From: Acidobacteria bacterium UBA7540
Lineage (GTDB): Bacteria > Acidobacteriota > Terriglobia > UBA7540
Length of the DNA: 43,264 nucleotides
Direction of reading: 5' to 3'
Assembly: GCA_002478145.1 (NCBI GenBank)
Contig: DLMI01000155.1
Span: forward strand, 123-43,386
Part shown: one piece after another, positions 25,182 to 33,436 of the stretch
Position numbering within the stretch: position 1 is the stretch's first letter
Layout: each line of letters begins with the position of its first letter
Translations under genes and position numbers: made by a program
Notes under the pieces: model-generated
What the model saw: the letters and a program-made list of their open reading frames with translations, nothing else
What the model was told of the DNA's origin: nothing
Databases searched by the model: none

Positions 25182-26000
25182 TCATTGCCCTTCGTGCGGT
25201 GAAAGGGGGAGGCAAATCTTGCAGATGAGGGGGGGAGTCTCAGCAGATATAATCAGGACGCTGCCTCCCAGCGCCTCGACCGCTCTGCGCACCGGGGCCC
25301 AATCCCCCTCTTCACTGTCCGGGGCTAATGCCCTCTGGGATTCACGTTCAGGGATTTCGGCGCACTCCGGCGGGGAGTACACCTCGGCCCGTTGCGCACT
25401 CGCCGAGATGGTGAGACAAGCGCTGCCCTCCTTGGTTGATAGGCTCACTTCCAACTTCCCTCCTGATGGGCTCTGCTGGATAGCGTGGAGCAATCCCAGA
25501 CGCAGAGCCACGAGTAACTGCGCCGGATCGGTTTGAACGAGGCAGTTGTCCCCAAACTCCACATGGACAGCGAGCCGACGAGAATCCGAGAGTGGACGCA
25601 ATTGTTCCAGCGCCACCCGGACCAGCTCGCCGAACCCAGCCTCGTCATTCACAAGATCGCTTGTCCCCCCCTCGGTCAATGCCCGGTACGACTTAAACAA
25701 TTGGACTAAGCCCTCCGCCTGTGCAAGTGACTGCTGGATGGCCCTCCGGTAATCTTGCGCGTCGGAGTCAACAAGCAGAGCCAATTCAAGGGTTCCGCGC
25801 AAAGACGTCAAGGTCTGGCTTAATTGATGGAGAAAGACGCGCGTCAGATCCTTGAACGGCAGCGAGTTGCCCAGGGAATCACTCCCGCCGCTTTGCCGAG
25901 GGATCGGTCCGCGGGCGGATGAGACAGGAAATGCATCCACGACTTGGGAAGGCCTCCGTTTCCCCTCGGGAGGTTCCGTGGGTGGTTCGCTGCTTTTCAT
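25182..26000 (-). CDS. Degenerate sensor histidine kinase
   Basis: A 272-aa soluble protein paired with the upstream OmpR-type regulator. A disordered, proline-rich N-terminus leads to a HisKA-like helix with His58 in FLHQLSQTLTSLRG. The HATPase region is recognisable by pattern (DPAQLLVALRLGLLHAIQQ, SGGKLEVSLS) but lacks the N-box Asn, the DxGxG motif and the GxGLG loop. ATP binding is therefore unlikely; it could act as a phosphatase-type partner or a dimeric phospho-transfer protein. The start at 26000 is 4 bases after the regulator stop. An upstream in-frame extension lies inside the neighbour and is not used. Confidence 0.72.
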   Translation of the reverse strand: MKSSEPPTEPPEGKRRPSQVVDAFPVSSARGPIPRQSGGSDSLGNSLPFKDLTRVFLHQLSQTLTSLRGTLELALLVDSDAQDYRRAIQQSLAQAEGLVQLFKSYRALTEGGTSDLVNDEAGFGELVRVALEQLRPLSDSRRLAVHVEFGDNCLVQTDPAQLLVALRLGLLHAIQQSPSGGKLEVSLSTKEGSACLTISASAQRAEVYSPPECAEIPERESQRALAPDSEEGDWAPVRRAVEALGGSVLIISAETPPLICKICLPLSPHEGQ

Positions 26001-26004
26001 CCCG

Positions 26005-26679
26005 TTATCCCTCTTTCCCCAACTCATAGCCAACGTTCCGAACCGTGTGAATGAGTTTGCTTTCAAAATCCTGATCGATTTTCTTCCGCAAGTAGTTGAT
26101 GTAAACATCCACCACATTCGTCATGGTGTCGAAGGAAAAATTCCAGACATGCTCGATAATCATGGCGCGCGTCACACACCGTCCCGCATTACGCATGAGA
26201 TATTCGAGCAAGGCAAATTCGCGTGGCGTTAGGTCGATACGGCGGCCCGCCCGCCTGACCACCCTCTCGGCCCGATCCAGTTCTAACTCCTCCACTCGCA
26301 GCACCACACCAAGCGGATTAGGAGGTCGCCTCAGTAAGGCTCGCACTCGAGCTGACAGCTCGCTAAACGAGAACGGCTTCGTCAGGTAATCGTCCGCCCC
26401 GAGGTCCAGCCCTTTCACCCGATCCTCCACCCCTGCGCGACCGGAAAGAATTAGCACCGGAGGGGAGGGCTTTCGGCTACGTATATGTTTCAGCACTTCC
26501 AGCCCATCAATCTTGGGAAGTACTAAATCCAGGATGACTAAGTCAAAGTTGGCCTCACCAACTAACGACTGAGCATCCTCCCCATCCCACGCCAAATCCA
26601 CCGCATACTGTTGCGATTCCAGACCTTTCTTTACAAAGCTGGCGACGGGTTTGTCATCCTCTACCACCAGAATGCGCAT
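26005..26679 (-). CDS. OmpR/PhoB-family response regulator
   Basis: A 224-aa transcription factor. Receiver: acidic pair in VVEDDKP, phospho-Asp51 in LVILDLVLPKIDG, Lys in YLTKPFSFSEL. C-terminal winged helix: RRIDLTPREFALLEYLM, then VTRAMIIEHVWNFSFD and VDVYINYLRKKID. All key residues are present. The start at 26679 follows GGGGAG; a longer N-terminus to 26712 has no support. It is first in a minus-strand run that continues with the degenerate kinase and, after 165 bases, the sigma-54 activator. Confidence 0.93.
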   Translation of the reverse strand: MRILVVEDDKPVASFVKKGLESQQYAVDLAWDGEDAQSLVGEANFDLVILDLVLPKIDGLEVLKHIRSRKPSPPVLILSGRAGVEDRVKGLDLGADDYLTKPFSFSELSARVRALLRRPPNPLGVVLRVEELELDRAERVVRRAGRRIDLTPREFALLEYLMRNAGRCVTRAMIIEHVWNFSFDTMTNVVDVYINYLRKKIDQDFESKLIHTVRNVGYELGKEG

Positions 26680-26841
26680 GGTTTCTCCCCTCGGGACTGA
26701 TCGCTCTTCCACAACTCATCACTCCTCTCCACTGCCCGTTCTCATTAGCCATCTCTCACATCGGCGGAAAGGGCGGGGGAGATTAGCAAAATGAACTGGA
26801 CTTTTGTTTCCTGGCGAGGACCTGCCCGCCGCAACGGCCCA

Positions 26842-26920
26842 TGTCATTCTAAGAAATCCTCCCTCCGCGGCACATGGCGGCACTTAAATGGCCAGATTCT
26901 TCGCTCCGCTCGGTATGACA
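26842..26920. repeat. Candidate 79-bp miniature element with TGTCAT ends
   Basis: Starts TGTCATTCTAAG and ends CGCTCCGCTCGGTATGACA, so the outermost 6 bases are inverted repeats and further positions match partly. The right half (ATTCTTCGCTCCGCTC) is a short dispersed sequence type I associate with repeats in many environmental genomes. Confidence 0.35.
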
Positions 26921-26983
26921 TGCTTGCAAAGACCACGAACCCGCATTACTCACTATCCTCGGACGCTCTTAGCCTGCCGAAAG

Positions 26984-27010
26984 GGCGGGTCCCGCAGGGC
27001 GGGACCCGCC
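26984..27010. repeat. Perfect 12-bp hairpin
   Basis: GGCGGGTCCCGC, loop AGG, GCGGGACCCGCC. No T-run on either side, so a standard terminator is unlikely. REP-like. Confidence 0.7.
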
Positions 27011-27036
27011 GAAATCGCGGCTCCCACCCTCTGTTC

Positions 27037-27108
27037 GTCCCGCGCCCCGCGGTCGCCCGCCCTTAAGATCGGCGGACTTTCAGCCGTGGCGACCGCGGGG
27101 CGCGGGAC
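27037..27108. repeat. Perfect 21-bp inverted repeat with 30-base loop
   Basis: Arms at 27037-27057 and 27088-27108 are exact reverse complements (GTCCCGCGCCCCGCGG plus TCGCC on the left). The loop contains CTTAAGATCGGCGG. It lies in a 700-base gene-free stretch with two further GC-rich hairpins. Confidence 0.85.
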
Positions 27109-27136
27109 ATGGGAATAATCATGAAAGGCTTGTAGC

Positions 27137-27156
27137 GGCGGGGCTGAAGCCCCGCC
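27137..27156. repeat. Perfect 9-bp hairpin (REP-like)
   Basis: GGCGGGGCT-GA-AGCCCCGCC preceded by TGTAGC. It looks like the palindromic unit of a REP-type dispersed repeat; no second copy of the same unit was found in the window. Confidence 0.6.
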
Positions 27157-27207
27157 CTTCCAGACCCGTGGTGGGAAATCCGGGCTAAGGGAGTTTGGTC
27201 GGCCCTC

Positions 27208-27238
27208 ACTGTTGGCTGTGAACTGTTAACTGTCAACC
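27208..27238. repeat. Short heptamer repeat array
   Basis: TGTTGGC-TGTGAAC-TGTTAAC-TGTCAAC, four units in 7-base phase, upstream of the HD-GYP gene. Confidence 0.7.
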
Positions 27239-27396
27239 GCCCAAATTGCCGGGATTCTTGGCTGCACTCAGAATCACACCGGAAGCGGCTGCTTCAGCGA
27301 CATGCTAAAGTCGGTGGAGGGAAATCCGATTCTCACTATGAGGGAACTTAATGCAGTTCGTCGGCACCTACTTGGAGAGCGCGGCTGCTTGCCCTT

Positions 27397-28626
27397 ATGG
27401 GGGCACTCTCATGGAACCAGCCCATGCTTGAACCTTTCCTACCAAAAGTCTTAGTGGTTGACGATGACCCCTCTGTTTGCGAGTTCTTAAAGCTAGCCAT
27501 CGCGCCGATGGCTTCGGGAGTGAGTGTTGCCGAAAACGCCGCGACCGCGCTGGAAGCCATTGAAAGAGGGAATTTCGACATCATTTTGTGCGACATCTGG
27601 ATGCCTGGATGTTCCGGCATGGAGCTCTTGTCCCTGGCGCGGCAGTCGAAATGGGATGTGGGATTCATTCTGGCCACCGGCCAAGTCCACATCCAGCAAA
27701 TCATCGAGGCCCTACACCTAGGGGTGTCAGATTTCCTCTTAAAGCCCTTTACCATTGGGACCTTGGAGCAGTCTGTTGCACGAACCTTCCGCCTGCTCCA
27801 AATGGAGCGCGAATCACGCGCTTATCGCACCTCGCTGGAAGCCAGCATTGGGCGACGCACGCGGAGTTTGATGCAGGCCTTGCGTGAATTGGAGGAAAAC
27901 TACCAAACCACACTGGAAGCTCTCGTCCATGCCCTGGACGCGCGCGAGCACGAAACCTACGCACATTCTCTGCGTGTACGTGCCTACACGCTCTATCTGG
28001 CCCGCCTGGTCAGTTACCCGCCGGCACTCATGCCTCCGCTCGCTCATGCTGCACTTTTGCACGATATTGGCAAAATTGCGGTGGCGGACTCCATCCTGCT
28101 TAAACCAGGAAAGCTCACTGAAGAGGAATGGGTCCAAATGCGCCGGCATGTTTCGGCGGGAGAGGAAATATTAAACCGAATTCCCTTCCTCAGACCCTCC
28201 GCACCTGTCGTCCGGCATCATCACGAACGATACGATGGAAAGGGATACCCCAATGGGGTGGCCGGGGAGCAAATTCCGCTCGGAGCGCGCTTATTCTCGC
28301 TGGCTGATACGCTGGATGCCGTGACCTCCGACCGGGCCTACAGGAAAGCAAGGGGGTTGCTAGAGGTTTATGCGGAGGTCTCCCGCGGGCGAGGCATGCA
28401 ATTCGATCCGCAGATCGCAGACCTGTTCCTCAAAACGCCGCAGGGAGTGTGGCTGCAGATCCGCGCTTCACTCGACGAACAATTGCCCTCCGGCAATGCA
28501 GTAACCCCCAAATCACTCGAGCCTTTGCTATCCATCCTGGATCCGAGGTGTGATCCCGCCCTGCCACATGATCAGCCAAGCGGATTGCAAGTCAAGAACC
28601 ATTGGCAACTCGGCCCGCGGCCTTAG
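27397..28626 (+). CDS. HD-GYP response regulator (c-di-GMP phosphodiesterase)
   Basis: Predicted to degrade cyclic di-GMP under receiver control. Receiver about 15-135: VVDDDPS, phospho-Asp in IILCDIWMPG, Lys in FLLKPFTI. A coiled-coil linker leads to the HD-GYP domain: HSLRVRAYTLYLA, HAALLHDIGKIAVAD (HD pair), RRHVSAGEEIL, HHHERYDGKGYP (GYP motif) and LADTLDAVTSDRAYRKA. Metal ligands all look present, so it should be active. About 70 C-terminal residues are low in recognisable structure. Two starts are possible (27397 and 27424), both with weak ribosome sites. It faces away from the motility block and may counter diguanylate cyclases elsewhere. Confidence 0.92.
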   Translation: MGALSWNQPMLEPFLPKVLVVDDDPSVCEFLKLAIAPMASGVSVAENAATALEAIERGNFDIILCDIWMPGCSGMELLSLARQSKWDVGFILATGQVHIQQIIEALHLGVSDFLLKPFTIGTLEQSVARTFRLLQMERESRAYRTSLEASIGRRTRSLMQALRELEENYQTTLEALVHALDAREHETYAHSLRVRAYTLYLARLVSYPPALMPPLAHAALLHDIGKIAVADSILLKPGKLTEEEWVQMRRHVSAGEEILNRIPFLRPSAPVVRHHHERYDGKGYPNGVAGEQIPLGARLFSLADTLDAVTSDRAYRKARGLLEVYAEVSRGRGMQFDPQIADLFLKTPQGVWLQIRASLDEQLPSGNAVTPKSLEPLLSILDPRCDPALPHDQPSGLQVKNHWQLGPRP

Positions 28627-28789
28627 ACCCGGCGCACAAATCGCTTGATGCTTCACTGGGGCTGCTGCCAGTGCTGCTGTTCCTAATTCGTTTGGTCAAG
28701 AGGTGGGTGATATGCCCACCCTCCCGAACAGTGGGCGGCACCCAACCAGCCCTTGGCCCACTTCTTAACCAAGAAGGGGAATTCGGACT

Positions 28790-28811
28790 CCCCTCCTCAG
28801 TTGAGGAGGGG
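28790..28811. repeat. Perfect 10-bp hairpin
   Basis: CCCCTCCTCA-GT-TGAGGAGGGG, in the gene-free stretch between the HD-GYP gene and the small basic gene. No T-run follows. Similar CCCCTCC..GGAGGGG palindromes are common dispersed units in environmental genomes. Confidence 0.6.
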
Positions 28812-28881
28812 GTAGGAGGTGGTGTTGACCAAGGTCACCTCCTGATTGTCCCAATTGTAGGGTCCATCATGGACAGGGCCA

Positions 28882-29046
28882 TTACGTACCCTCTTCGGCT
28901 GTCGGCAATTCTTGTTTCTTGTGCTTGGGGGGCTTGTGCTTGCGGCTTTCATGGCGCTGGGTCGGCGGAGGCGACCCGATCTCTCTGCGCGCTCGCCGCT
29001 TGACTTCCTTTGCGGCTCGGAAAGGCTTCTGCTTTCGTGGACTCAT
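28882..29046 (-). CDS. 54-aa strongly basic protein downstream of selC
   Basis: A short gene on the minus strand starting at ATG 29046 with GGTGG upstream and stopping at TAA 28882. It starts MSPRKQKPFRAAKEVKRRAR, continues with a PPP turn and a Lys/His-rich stretch (RHESRKHKPPKHKK), and ends acidic (LPTAEEGT). About 15 Lys/Arg in the first 36 residues suggest nucleic-acid or ribosome binding. It resembles small basic proteins that I recall from Acidobacteriota genomes, but no function is known. It lies 43 bases after the tRNA-Sec 3' end on the same strand and could share its transcript. Confidence 0.65.
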   Translation of the reverse strand: MSPRKQKPFRAAKEVKRRARREIGSPPPTQRHESRKHKPPKHKKQELPTAEEGT

Positions 29047-29089
29047 CCAGAACCACCCGCTAGCTTATCCTAACCTTCGGCGATTAGAC

Positions 29090-29184
29090 TGGCGGAAGTG
29101 TGTCGGAATCGAACCGACCGGTCCACCATAGGCAGACCCGCAGGATTTGAAGTCCCGGACGGACACCAGCCCGCATGCACTTCC
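29090..29184 (-). tRNA. selC: Selenocysteine tRNA (anticodon UCA)
   Basis: A 95-base tRNA on the minus strand. It starts GGAAGTGCATGCGGGC and ends CACTTCCGCCA, so a long acceptor stem, a G discriminator and an encoded CCA are visible. The anticodon loop is CTTCAAA (anticodon TCA) on a GGGA/TCC-type stem. A long variable arm pairs GGTCTGCC with GGTGGACC around a TAT loop. The T-arm is GTCGG-TTCGATT-CCGAC. Length, UCA anticodon and long variable arm together are specific for tRNA-Sec. It carries UGA-decoded selenocysteine on SelB. No selA, selB or selD gene is in the window. Confidence 0.95.
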
Positions 29185-29249
29185 GTTATCATTATAGCTT
29201 ACTGTGTGCGGCAGATTTGTTCAGTTATTCGTGGCGGAAAGAAGAAACC

Positions 29250-29369
29250 GTCAGCTATCAGCCTTCAGTTACCACATTGTCGTGTTCCTGCTGATTGCTG
29301 AAGGCTGACGGCTCAAGGCCACACATTAAGAAGCCATCAGCTATCAGCCCTCAGCTTTCAGTTACAGCA
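29250..29369. repeat. Degenerate heptamer repeats in inverted orientation
   Basis: GTCAGCT-ATCAGCC-TTCAGTT, then the opposite orientation GCTGAAG-GCTGACG-GCTCAAG, then ATCAGCT-ATCAGCC-CTCAGCT-TTCAGTT. The first and second blocks could pair as a hairpin (TCAGCC.. with GGCTGA). Confidence 0.8.
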
Positions 29370-29643
29370 TCGGTATGTTCCGGCTGAGGGCCAAAAGCGA
29401 GGGCGGATAATCGGCGTCGTGTTCGCAAGAACGCGGGTCGTCATCCCGCCAGGCCTGATTCCCCGTCTTTTCCGCCCCGTCCTTGACGCGAAGCTGGCCA
29501 CGGCGACGAGTGCGCCCGTGCCGTGGAGGCTTGTGGCGTTCCAACCCAGTGAGCCTATGCGCCACGCCTGTGGTATTGCGAGCCTTACGCCGACGGCCCG
29601 CCGTAAGGCTGGGACGAAATGGCCCGGAATAGTTCGAACGGCA
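29370..29643. other. Spacer with a 9-bp inverted repeat, no gene seen
   Basis: AGCCTTACG and CGTAAGGCT (about 29580-29610) form a stem around an 11-base GC-rich loop. No T-run follows. Open frames on both strands lack ribosome sites and coding character. Confidence 0.4.
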
Positions 29644-30405
29644 CTAGTGCGATGCGGGCTTGTCAAACTTCGCGTCATCGATGGGCACGTTATGTTTCAC
29701 CTCGCTCAACTTGATGACGAAGGCGAAGTCCCCCATCGAAAAGTGCATGACGAAGGGTAGTTTGATACCATCAACCTCGCGGTAGTCGTCGAAGGTTATG
29801 CCGAATGTGACCTTGCCGTTGGGCCCTTCGCCTTCCCTTTGCGTGCGCACCAGGAATCCCGAGTCGGCGTCGAACCACATCGTCTCCGCGGCTCCATCCG
29901 GGGGAGTCGCTTCGATTGCGTAAGCGTCGTGGCCATTAACGCTTTCCTTTCCTTTAAGCGTCATTGTGGGATAAAGCCCTTTGAGCTTGATCGCCCAATA
30001 GAAGTCGGCGTCGCGCTTCATCGCCGCTAGTTCAGGTCCTGTAATATCTCGCAGGCCGCTTTGCGGGTTGTCCTCCCAGCCCACGGAGCCATTGAAACCC
30101 CGCCTAGCCTGGCCAAAATTGGGAGCGTCGGTGACCATATACTGCTTGTTTGGAGCCTTCTCATAGATTTCCTCGGCCGCCGGTCCGGGCGTCTGGTCCA
30201 TCTCGAAGGTTCCTTTGGAAACCCGGCTGGTTAGCTTCTCGAGGGCGGCTTTGCCTCCTATGGCTTTGACGTACTTATCGAGAATCTGGTCCACGGAGGG
30301 CACGCCAGCTTGTGGGGTGGTCTGAGCCACGGCCGGTGTGAGCCCTGTCACGAGAACGATCAGACACATCGGAAGAAGTGTCCTCGGTTTCAGAATATTG
30401 CGCAT
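29644..30405 (-). CDS. Secreted LolA-like (outer-membrane lipoprotein-sorting-like) protein
   Basis: A 253-aa exported protein of the LolA/LppX-like beta fold often annotated as outer membrane lipoprotein-sorting protein in Acidobacteriota. A signal peptide (PMCLIVLVTGLTPAVAQ) is followed by VDQILDKYVKAIGGKAALEKL, the typical opening of this group, and a series of beta strands (NGHDAYAIEATPPDG, TMWFDADSGFLVRTQ, TFDDYREVDGIKLPF). The ATG at 30405 has AGGGAGG upstream. It probably acts in the periplasm, perhaps binding a hydrophobic ligand; the exact role is unknown. No operon partner. Confidence 0.8.
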   Translation of the reverse strand: MRNILKPRTLLPMCLIVLVTGLTPAVAQTTPQAGVPSVDQILDKYVKAIGGKAALEKLTSRVSKGTFEMDQTPGPAAEEIYEKAPNKQYMVTDAPNFGQARRGFNGSVGWEDNPQSGLRDITGPELAAMKRDADFYWAIKLKGLYPTMTLKGKESVNGHDAYAIEATPPDGAAETMWFDADSGFLVRTQREGEGPNGKVTFGITFDDYREVDGIKLPFVMHFSMGDFAFVIKLSEVKHNVPIDDAKFDKPASH

Positions 30406-30685
30406 TTTCCCTCCCTGAGTTTTGCCCGCGGGTGGCGATTACCTGCCGCTTTAACGCTGTCAAGCGATTATGAAGAGCGCCATGGGGCATACGGTTATTC
30501 CATGGATTACGGCGCAAAAGAGTCGCCGCTCACGGATTATCTCACAGCCTATGGTCGAAAAGCGCGCGTATCGCGGACACGGAGCAGCTACTTCATGTTG
30601 GTGGTGAAACTCTCAAGGCGCCCGGCCTTTTGGCCCTGTCCTTCTTGGGCACTGTGTCCTAAACTAAAGGGAAGTGGAGATTGAT

Positions 30686-33064
30686 ATGATGTCGGACAGC
30701 TTGAACCCCGTGAGACAACCTCCGCTGCACTGGTCTCAAATCTACTTGTCAGTGGCCCTGACGACGCTTGCCACACTCCTGTTGGAACTCTCCCTCACTC
30801 GCATCTTTTCGGTGGTTTTCTTCTACCACTTCGCCTTTCTGGCGATCTCGATCGCCCTGTTCGGGCTCGGAGCCGGCGGTGTGTTTTCGTACGTGGTCGC
30901 CGGGTGGCGAGGCCATCTTTTCAGCCGGCTAGGATGGCTCAGCGCCATCAACAGCCTGCTGGTGGTCTTGATGCTAGCTTTGGTGCTGGCCAAGGATCGC
31001 ACCAACTTGCAACTGGCCCTGGTGTATTTCGTCGCTGCCCTGCCCTTCTTTCTGGCCGGGACGATTGTTTCTCTGGCCATTTCCGAGACTATCCAGAGGG
31101 TGGATCGGGTGTACTTCTTCGATCTGATGGGCGCGGCGGCTGGGTGTTTGGTGCTGGTCCCGCTGCTGAACCATCTGGGCGGGCCGAACACTGTGATCGC
31201 GGCGGCGGTACTGTTCGCTGCGGCGGCGGCCGTCTGGCATAGCATGGCGAGTTCCGTCTCGGGGCGCGCGACCTGCTTGGCGCTGGCACTCGGGCTGATC
31301 GCGTTCCTTGTCTACAACACCACCCATAACCTGATCGACGTCAAGTACGCCAAACAACATAAGCTTGAGAGCGAGAGCTTCGTAAAGTGGAACAGCTTTT
31401 CGCGCGTTGGGGTGACCACGCACGGATGCATCCTCATTGACGCGGATGCAGCCACGTGGATTGCGGGATATAATTTCGACCATCTCGCCGCGCGCGACCG
31501 CCACGATCTTCTAACGGCTGGGCCAGGGCTGCCTTATGTACTGCGGCCCGGGGCGAAGACCTTGATCATCGGGCCAGGCGGCGGATACGATGTTGCGCGC
31601 TGCCTCGCCTCTGGCAGCAAAGACGTCACGGGTGTCGAGATCAACCCCATCATTGCCACCACCATCATGCGGGAGAAGTTCCTTGACTGGAGCCAAGGGA
31701 TTTACTTGCGTCCGGAGGTTCACATCGTTGTGGAAGACGGGCGGAGTTTCGTGCGCCGCAGCCACGAGAAGTACCAGGTGTTGCAGGCCACCTTGGTGGA
31801 CACCTGGGCATCGACGGCGGCCGGCGCATTCGCGCTGGCAGAAAACAACCTCTACACCGTCGATGCGTTTCGCGACTACCTGGGCCACCTGACCGATGAT
31901 GGGCTGATAGCCTTCACGCGATGGGCCTTCAATCCGCCGCGTGAATCGCTGCGGTTAGTGTCCCTGGCGATGGAGGCGCTGACCCAGACGGGCGAGCCGG
32001 AGCCGTGGCGGCACGTCATCGTGGCGCGCCAGGGACTTATAGACACGGTGCTGATCTCGCGCAAGCCCTTCTCGGAGGCCGACATGGCTCGCGCCCGCTC
32101 CGCCTTGGCTGCCGCCAACCTCTTGGCAGTTTACCTGCCTGGGGCCGTGGGCCATGGGCGCGGTTTCGAGTTCGCGGAGTTGCTTCGCAGCCCGGATGCG
32201 CTGGCCTATGAGCGCCGCTATCCGTTCGACATCACCCCAGTGACTGACAACCGGCCGTTCTTCTTCTACACGGTCCAGCCGCGCGACATCTGGTTGTTCC
32301 TGACAACCGGATCGAACGAGGCGATGGACTTCTATATGAACAAGGCTGTGCCGTTGCTGTTCAGGCTGATGGGAATCAGCGTGGTAGCGACCCTTGTGAT
32401 CCTGCTGCTGCCCCCGATAGTGCTGGGCACACGCCTGCCTCGCCAGAAGGGCTTGTTGGTGTTCCTCCTGTATTTTCTATTCATCGGCGCCGGCTACATT
32501 CTGATTGAGGTGGCGCTGATCCAGAAATTCGTTCTGTTCCTTGGCCACCCCACTTATGCCCTGACGGTTGTGATCTTCTCGATGCTGACCTCGAGTGGGC
32601 TGGGCAGCTACTTCAGTCGGCGGGTGCTGAACCAGAGTGAGGTGCGCTGGGTGACAGCCCTGGGCACGATCGCGGTCCTGGTTGCGCTGCTGGGGATCAT
32701 CGCCAGGTCTGTGTTGCCCATAGGTGTAGGACTGCCGCTGTGGCTGAAGATTGCTATCACGGTCCTGATGATCTCTCCTGCTGGATTTGCCATGGGGATG
32801 CCTTTTCCTACCGGACTGAAGCGGCTGGAGGAGTGGCACAAGCCGTCGGTTCGGTGGGCGTGGGCGCTCAATGCCGCATCCAGCGTGCTGGGCTCGGTAG
32901 GAGCCTTGCTGTGCGCCATTTACCTCGGATTGATACAGACACTGTTCATCGGCGGCCTGCTCTATGTGGCGGCGCTGGTTATTGTCTTGCGCCTGGGGAG
33001 CCGGGCACGCGTCGAACAGGGCTCTGCGCCTCGTCAAGTTATCGCTACACAGGCGTGCGACTGA
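30686..33064 (+). CDS. Polytopic membrane protein with a spermidine-synthase-like domain
   Basis: A 792-aa protein. The N-terminus (about 15-220) carries several membrane spans (LATLLLELSLTRIFSVVFFY, FAFLAISIALFGLGAGGVF). A Rossmann-type methyltransferase/aminopropyltransferase domain follows with TLIIGPGGGYDVARCLA, acidic VTGVEINP and VVEDGRSFV. The C-terminal third again has spans (VLLLPPIVLGTRLP, YFLFIGAGYILIEVALIQK). The aminopropyltransferase-like domain may act on a membrane-associated substrate; whether it makes polyamines is not known. The start at 30686 is chosen for GTGGAG upstream. No neighbour explains its substrate. Confidence 0.78.
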   Translation: MMSDSLNPVRQPPLHWSQIYLSVALTTLATLLLELSLTRIFSVVFFYHFAFLAISIALFGLGAGGVFSYVVAGWRGHLFSRLGWLSAINSLLVVLMLALVLAKDRTNLQLALVYFVAALPFFLAGTIVSLAISETIQRVDRVYFFDLMGAAAGCLVLVPLLNHLGGPNTVIAAAVLFAAAAAVWHSMASSVSGRATCLALALGLIAFLVYNTTHNLIDVKYAKQHKLESESFVKWNSFSRVGVTTHGCILIDADAATWIAGYNFDHLAARDRHDLLTAGPGLPYVLRPGAKTLIIGPGGGYDVARCLASGSKDVTGVEINPIIATTIMREKFLDWSQGIYLRPEVHIVVEDGRSFVRRSHEKYQVLQATLVDTWASTAAGAFALAENNLYTVDAFRDYLGHLTDDGLIAFTRWAFNPPRESLRLVSLAMEALTQTGEPEPWRHVIVARQGLIDTVLISRKPFSEADMARARSALAAANLLAVYLPGAVGHGRGFEFAELLRSPDALAYERRYPFDITPVTDNRPFFFYTVQPRDIWLFLTTGSNEAMDFYMNKAVPLLFRLMGISVVATLVILLLPPIVLGTRLPRQKGLLVFLLYFLFIGAGYILIEVALIQKFVLFLGHPTYALTVVIFSMLTSSGLGSYFSRRVLNQSEVRWVTALGTIAVLVALLGIIARSVLPIGVGLPLWLKIAITVLMISPAGFAMGMPFPTGLKRLEEWHKPSVRWAWALNAASSVLGSVGALLCAIYLGLIQTLFIGGLLYVAALVIVLRLGSRARVEQGSAPRQVIATQACD

Positions 33065-33299
33065 TTATCGCTCGGCTCCAAGGTTCCTAACCAGCCAGGC
33101 GGCTCTCCATCCTAAGAACGGCTTCGCGTAGGATTTGGTTTGCGACTGTGACGCCGCAGGCCACAGAAAGTCCCGCCCAATGATGAAGACCCGAGTGCGA
33201 GAGCGACGGCTGGGCTGTTTTTTGTTACCAGATTTCTTTGATACTCGTGTCATTATTTCTGATGGCGGCAGGTAATTCGGGATGGCAGAATCCGGATTT

Positions 33300-33345
33300 C
33301 AGAGATACAAGCGCGTTTCCCGAATCCCGAACTCTGAATCCTGGT
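33300..33345. repeat. Short heptamer repeat array
   Basis: CCCGAAT-CCCGAAC-TCTGAAT-CCTGG, just before the epimerase promoter. Confidence 0.6.
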
Positions 33346-33353
33346 TTTTCCTC

Positions 33354-33382
33354 TTGACACGAGGCCCGAGCTTTGGTAGCCT
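33354..33382 (+). promoter_or_regulatory. Sigma-70-type promoter of the epimerase gene
   Basis: Perfect TTGACA (33354-33359), 17-base spacer, TAGCCT (33377-33382), 54 bases before the ATG at 33437. Confidence 0.6.
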
Positions 33383-33436
33383 ATGTGCGTTGTCGAAATT
33401 CAGCATCCTGCCAAAAACCCTGGCAACGGAGGTGCC

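Noticed and set aside
26984..27010. Rho-independent terminator
   Set aside because: The stem is perfect, but no T-run follows on either strand.
26791..27118. Overlapping plus-strand frames in the 26.8-27.1 kb region
   Set aside because: They lie across inverted repeats and have no coding features.
28602..29003. Plus-strand open frame after the HD-GYP gene
   Set aside because: It covers hairpins and the antisense of the 54-aa basic gene; its composition is not protein-like and there is no ribosome site.
29250..29369. Possible CRISPR array from repeated CAGCTATCAGC
   Set aside because: Units are 7 bases, variable and without spacers; no cas genes are present.
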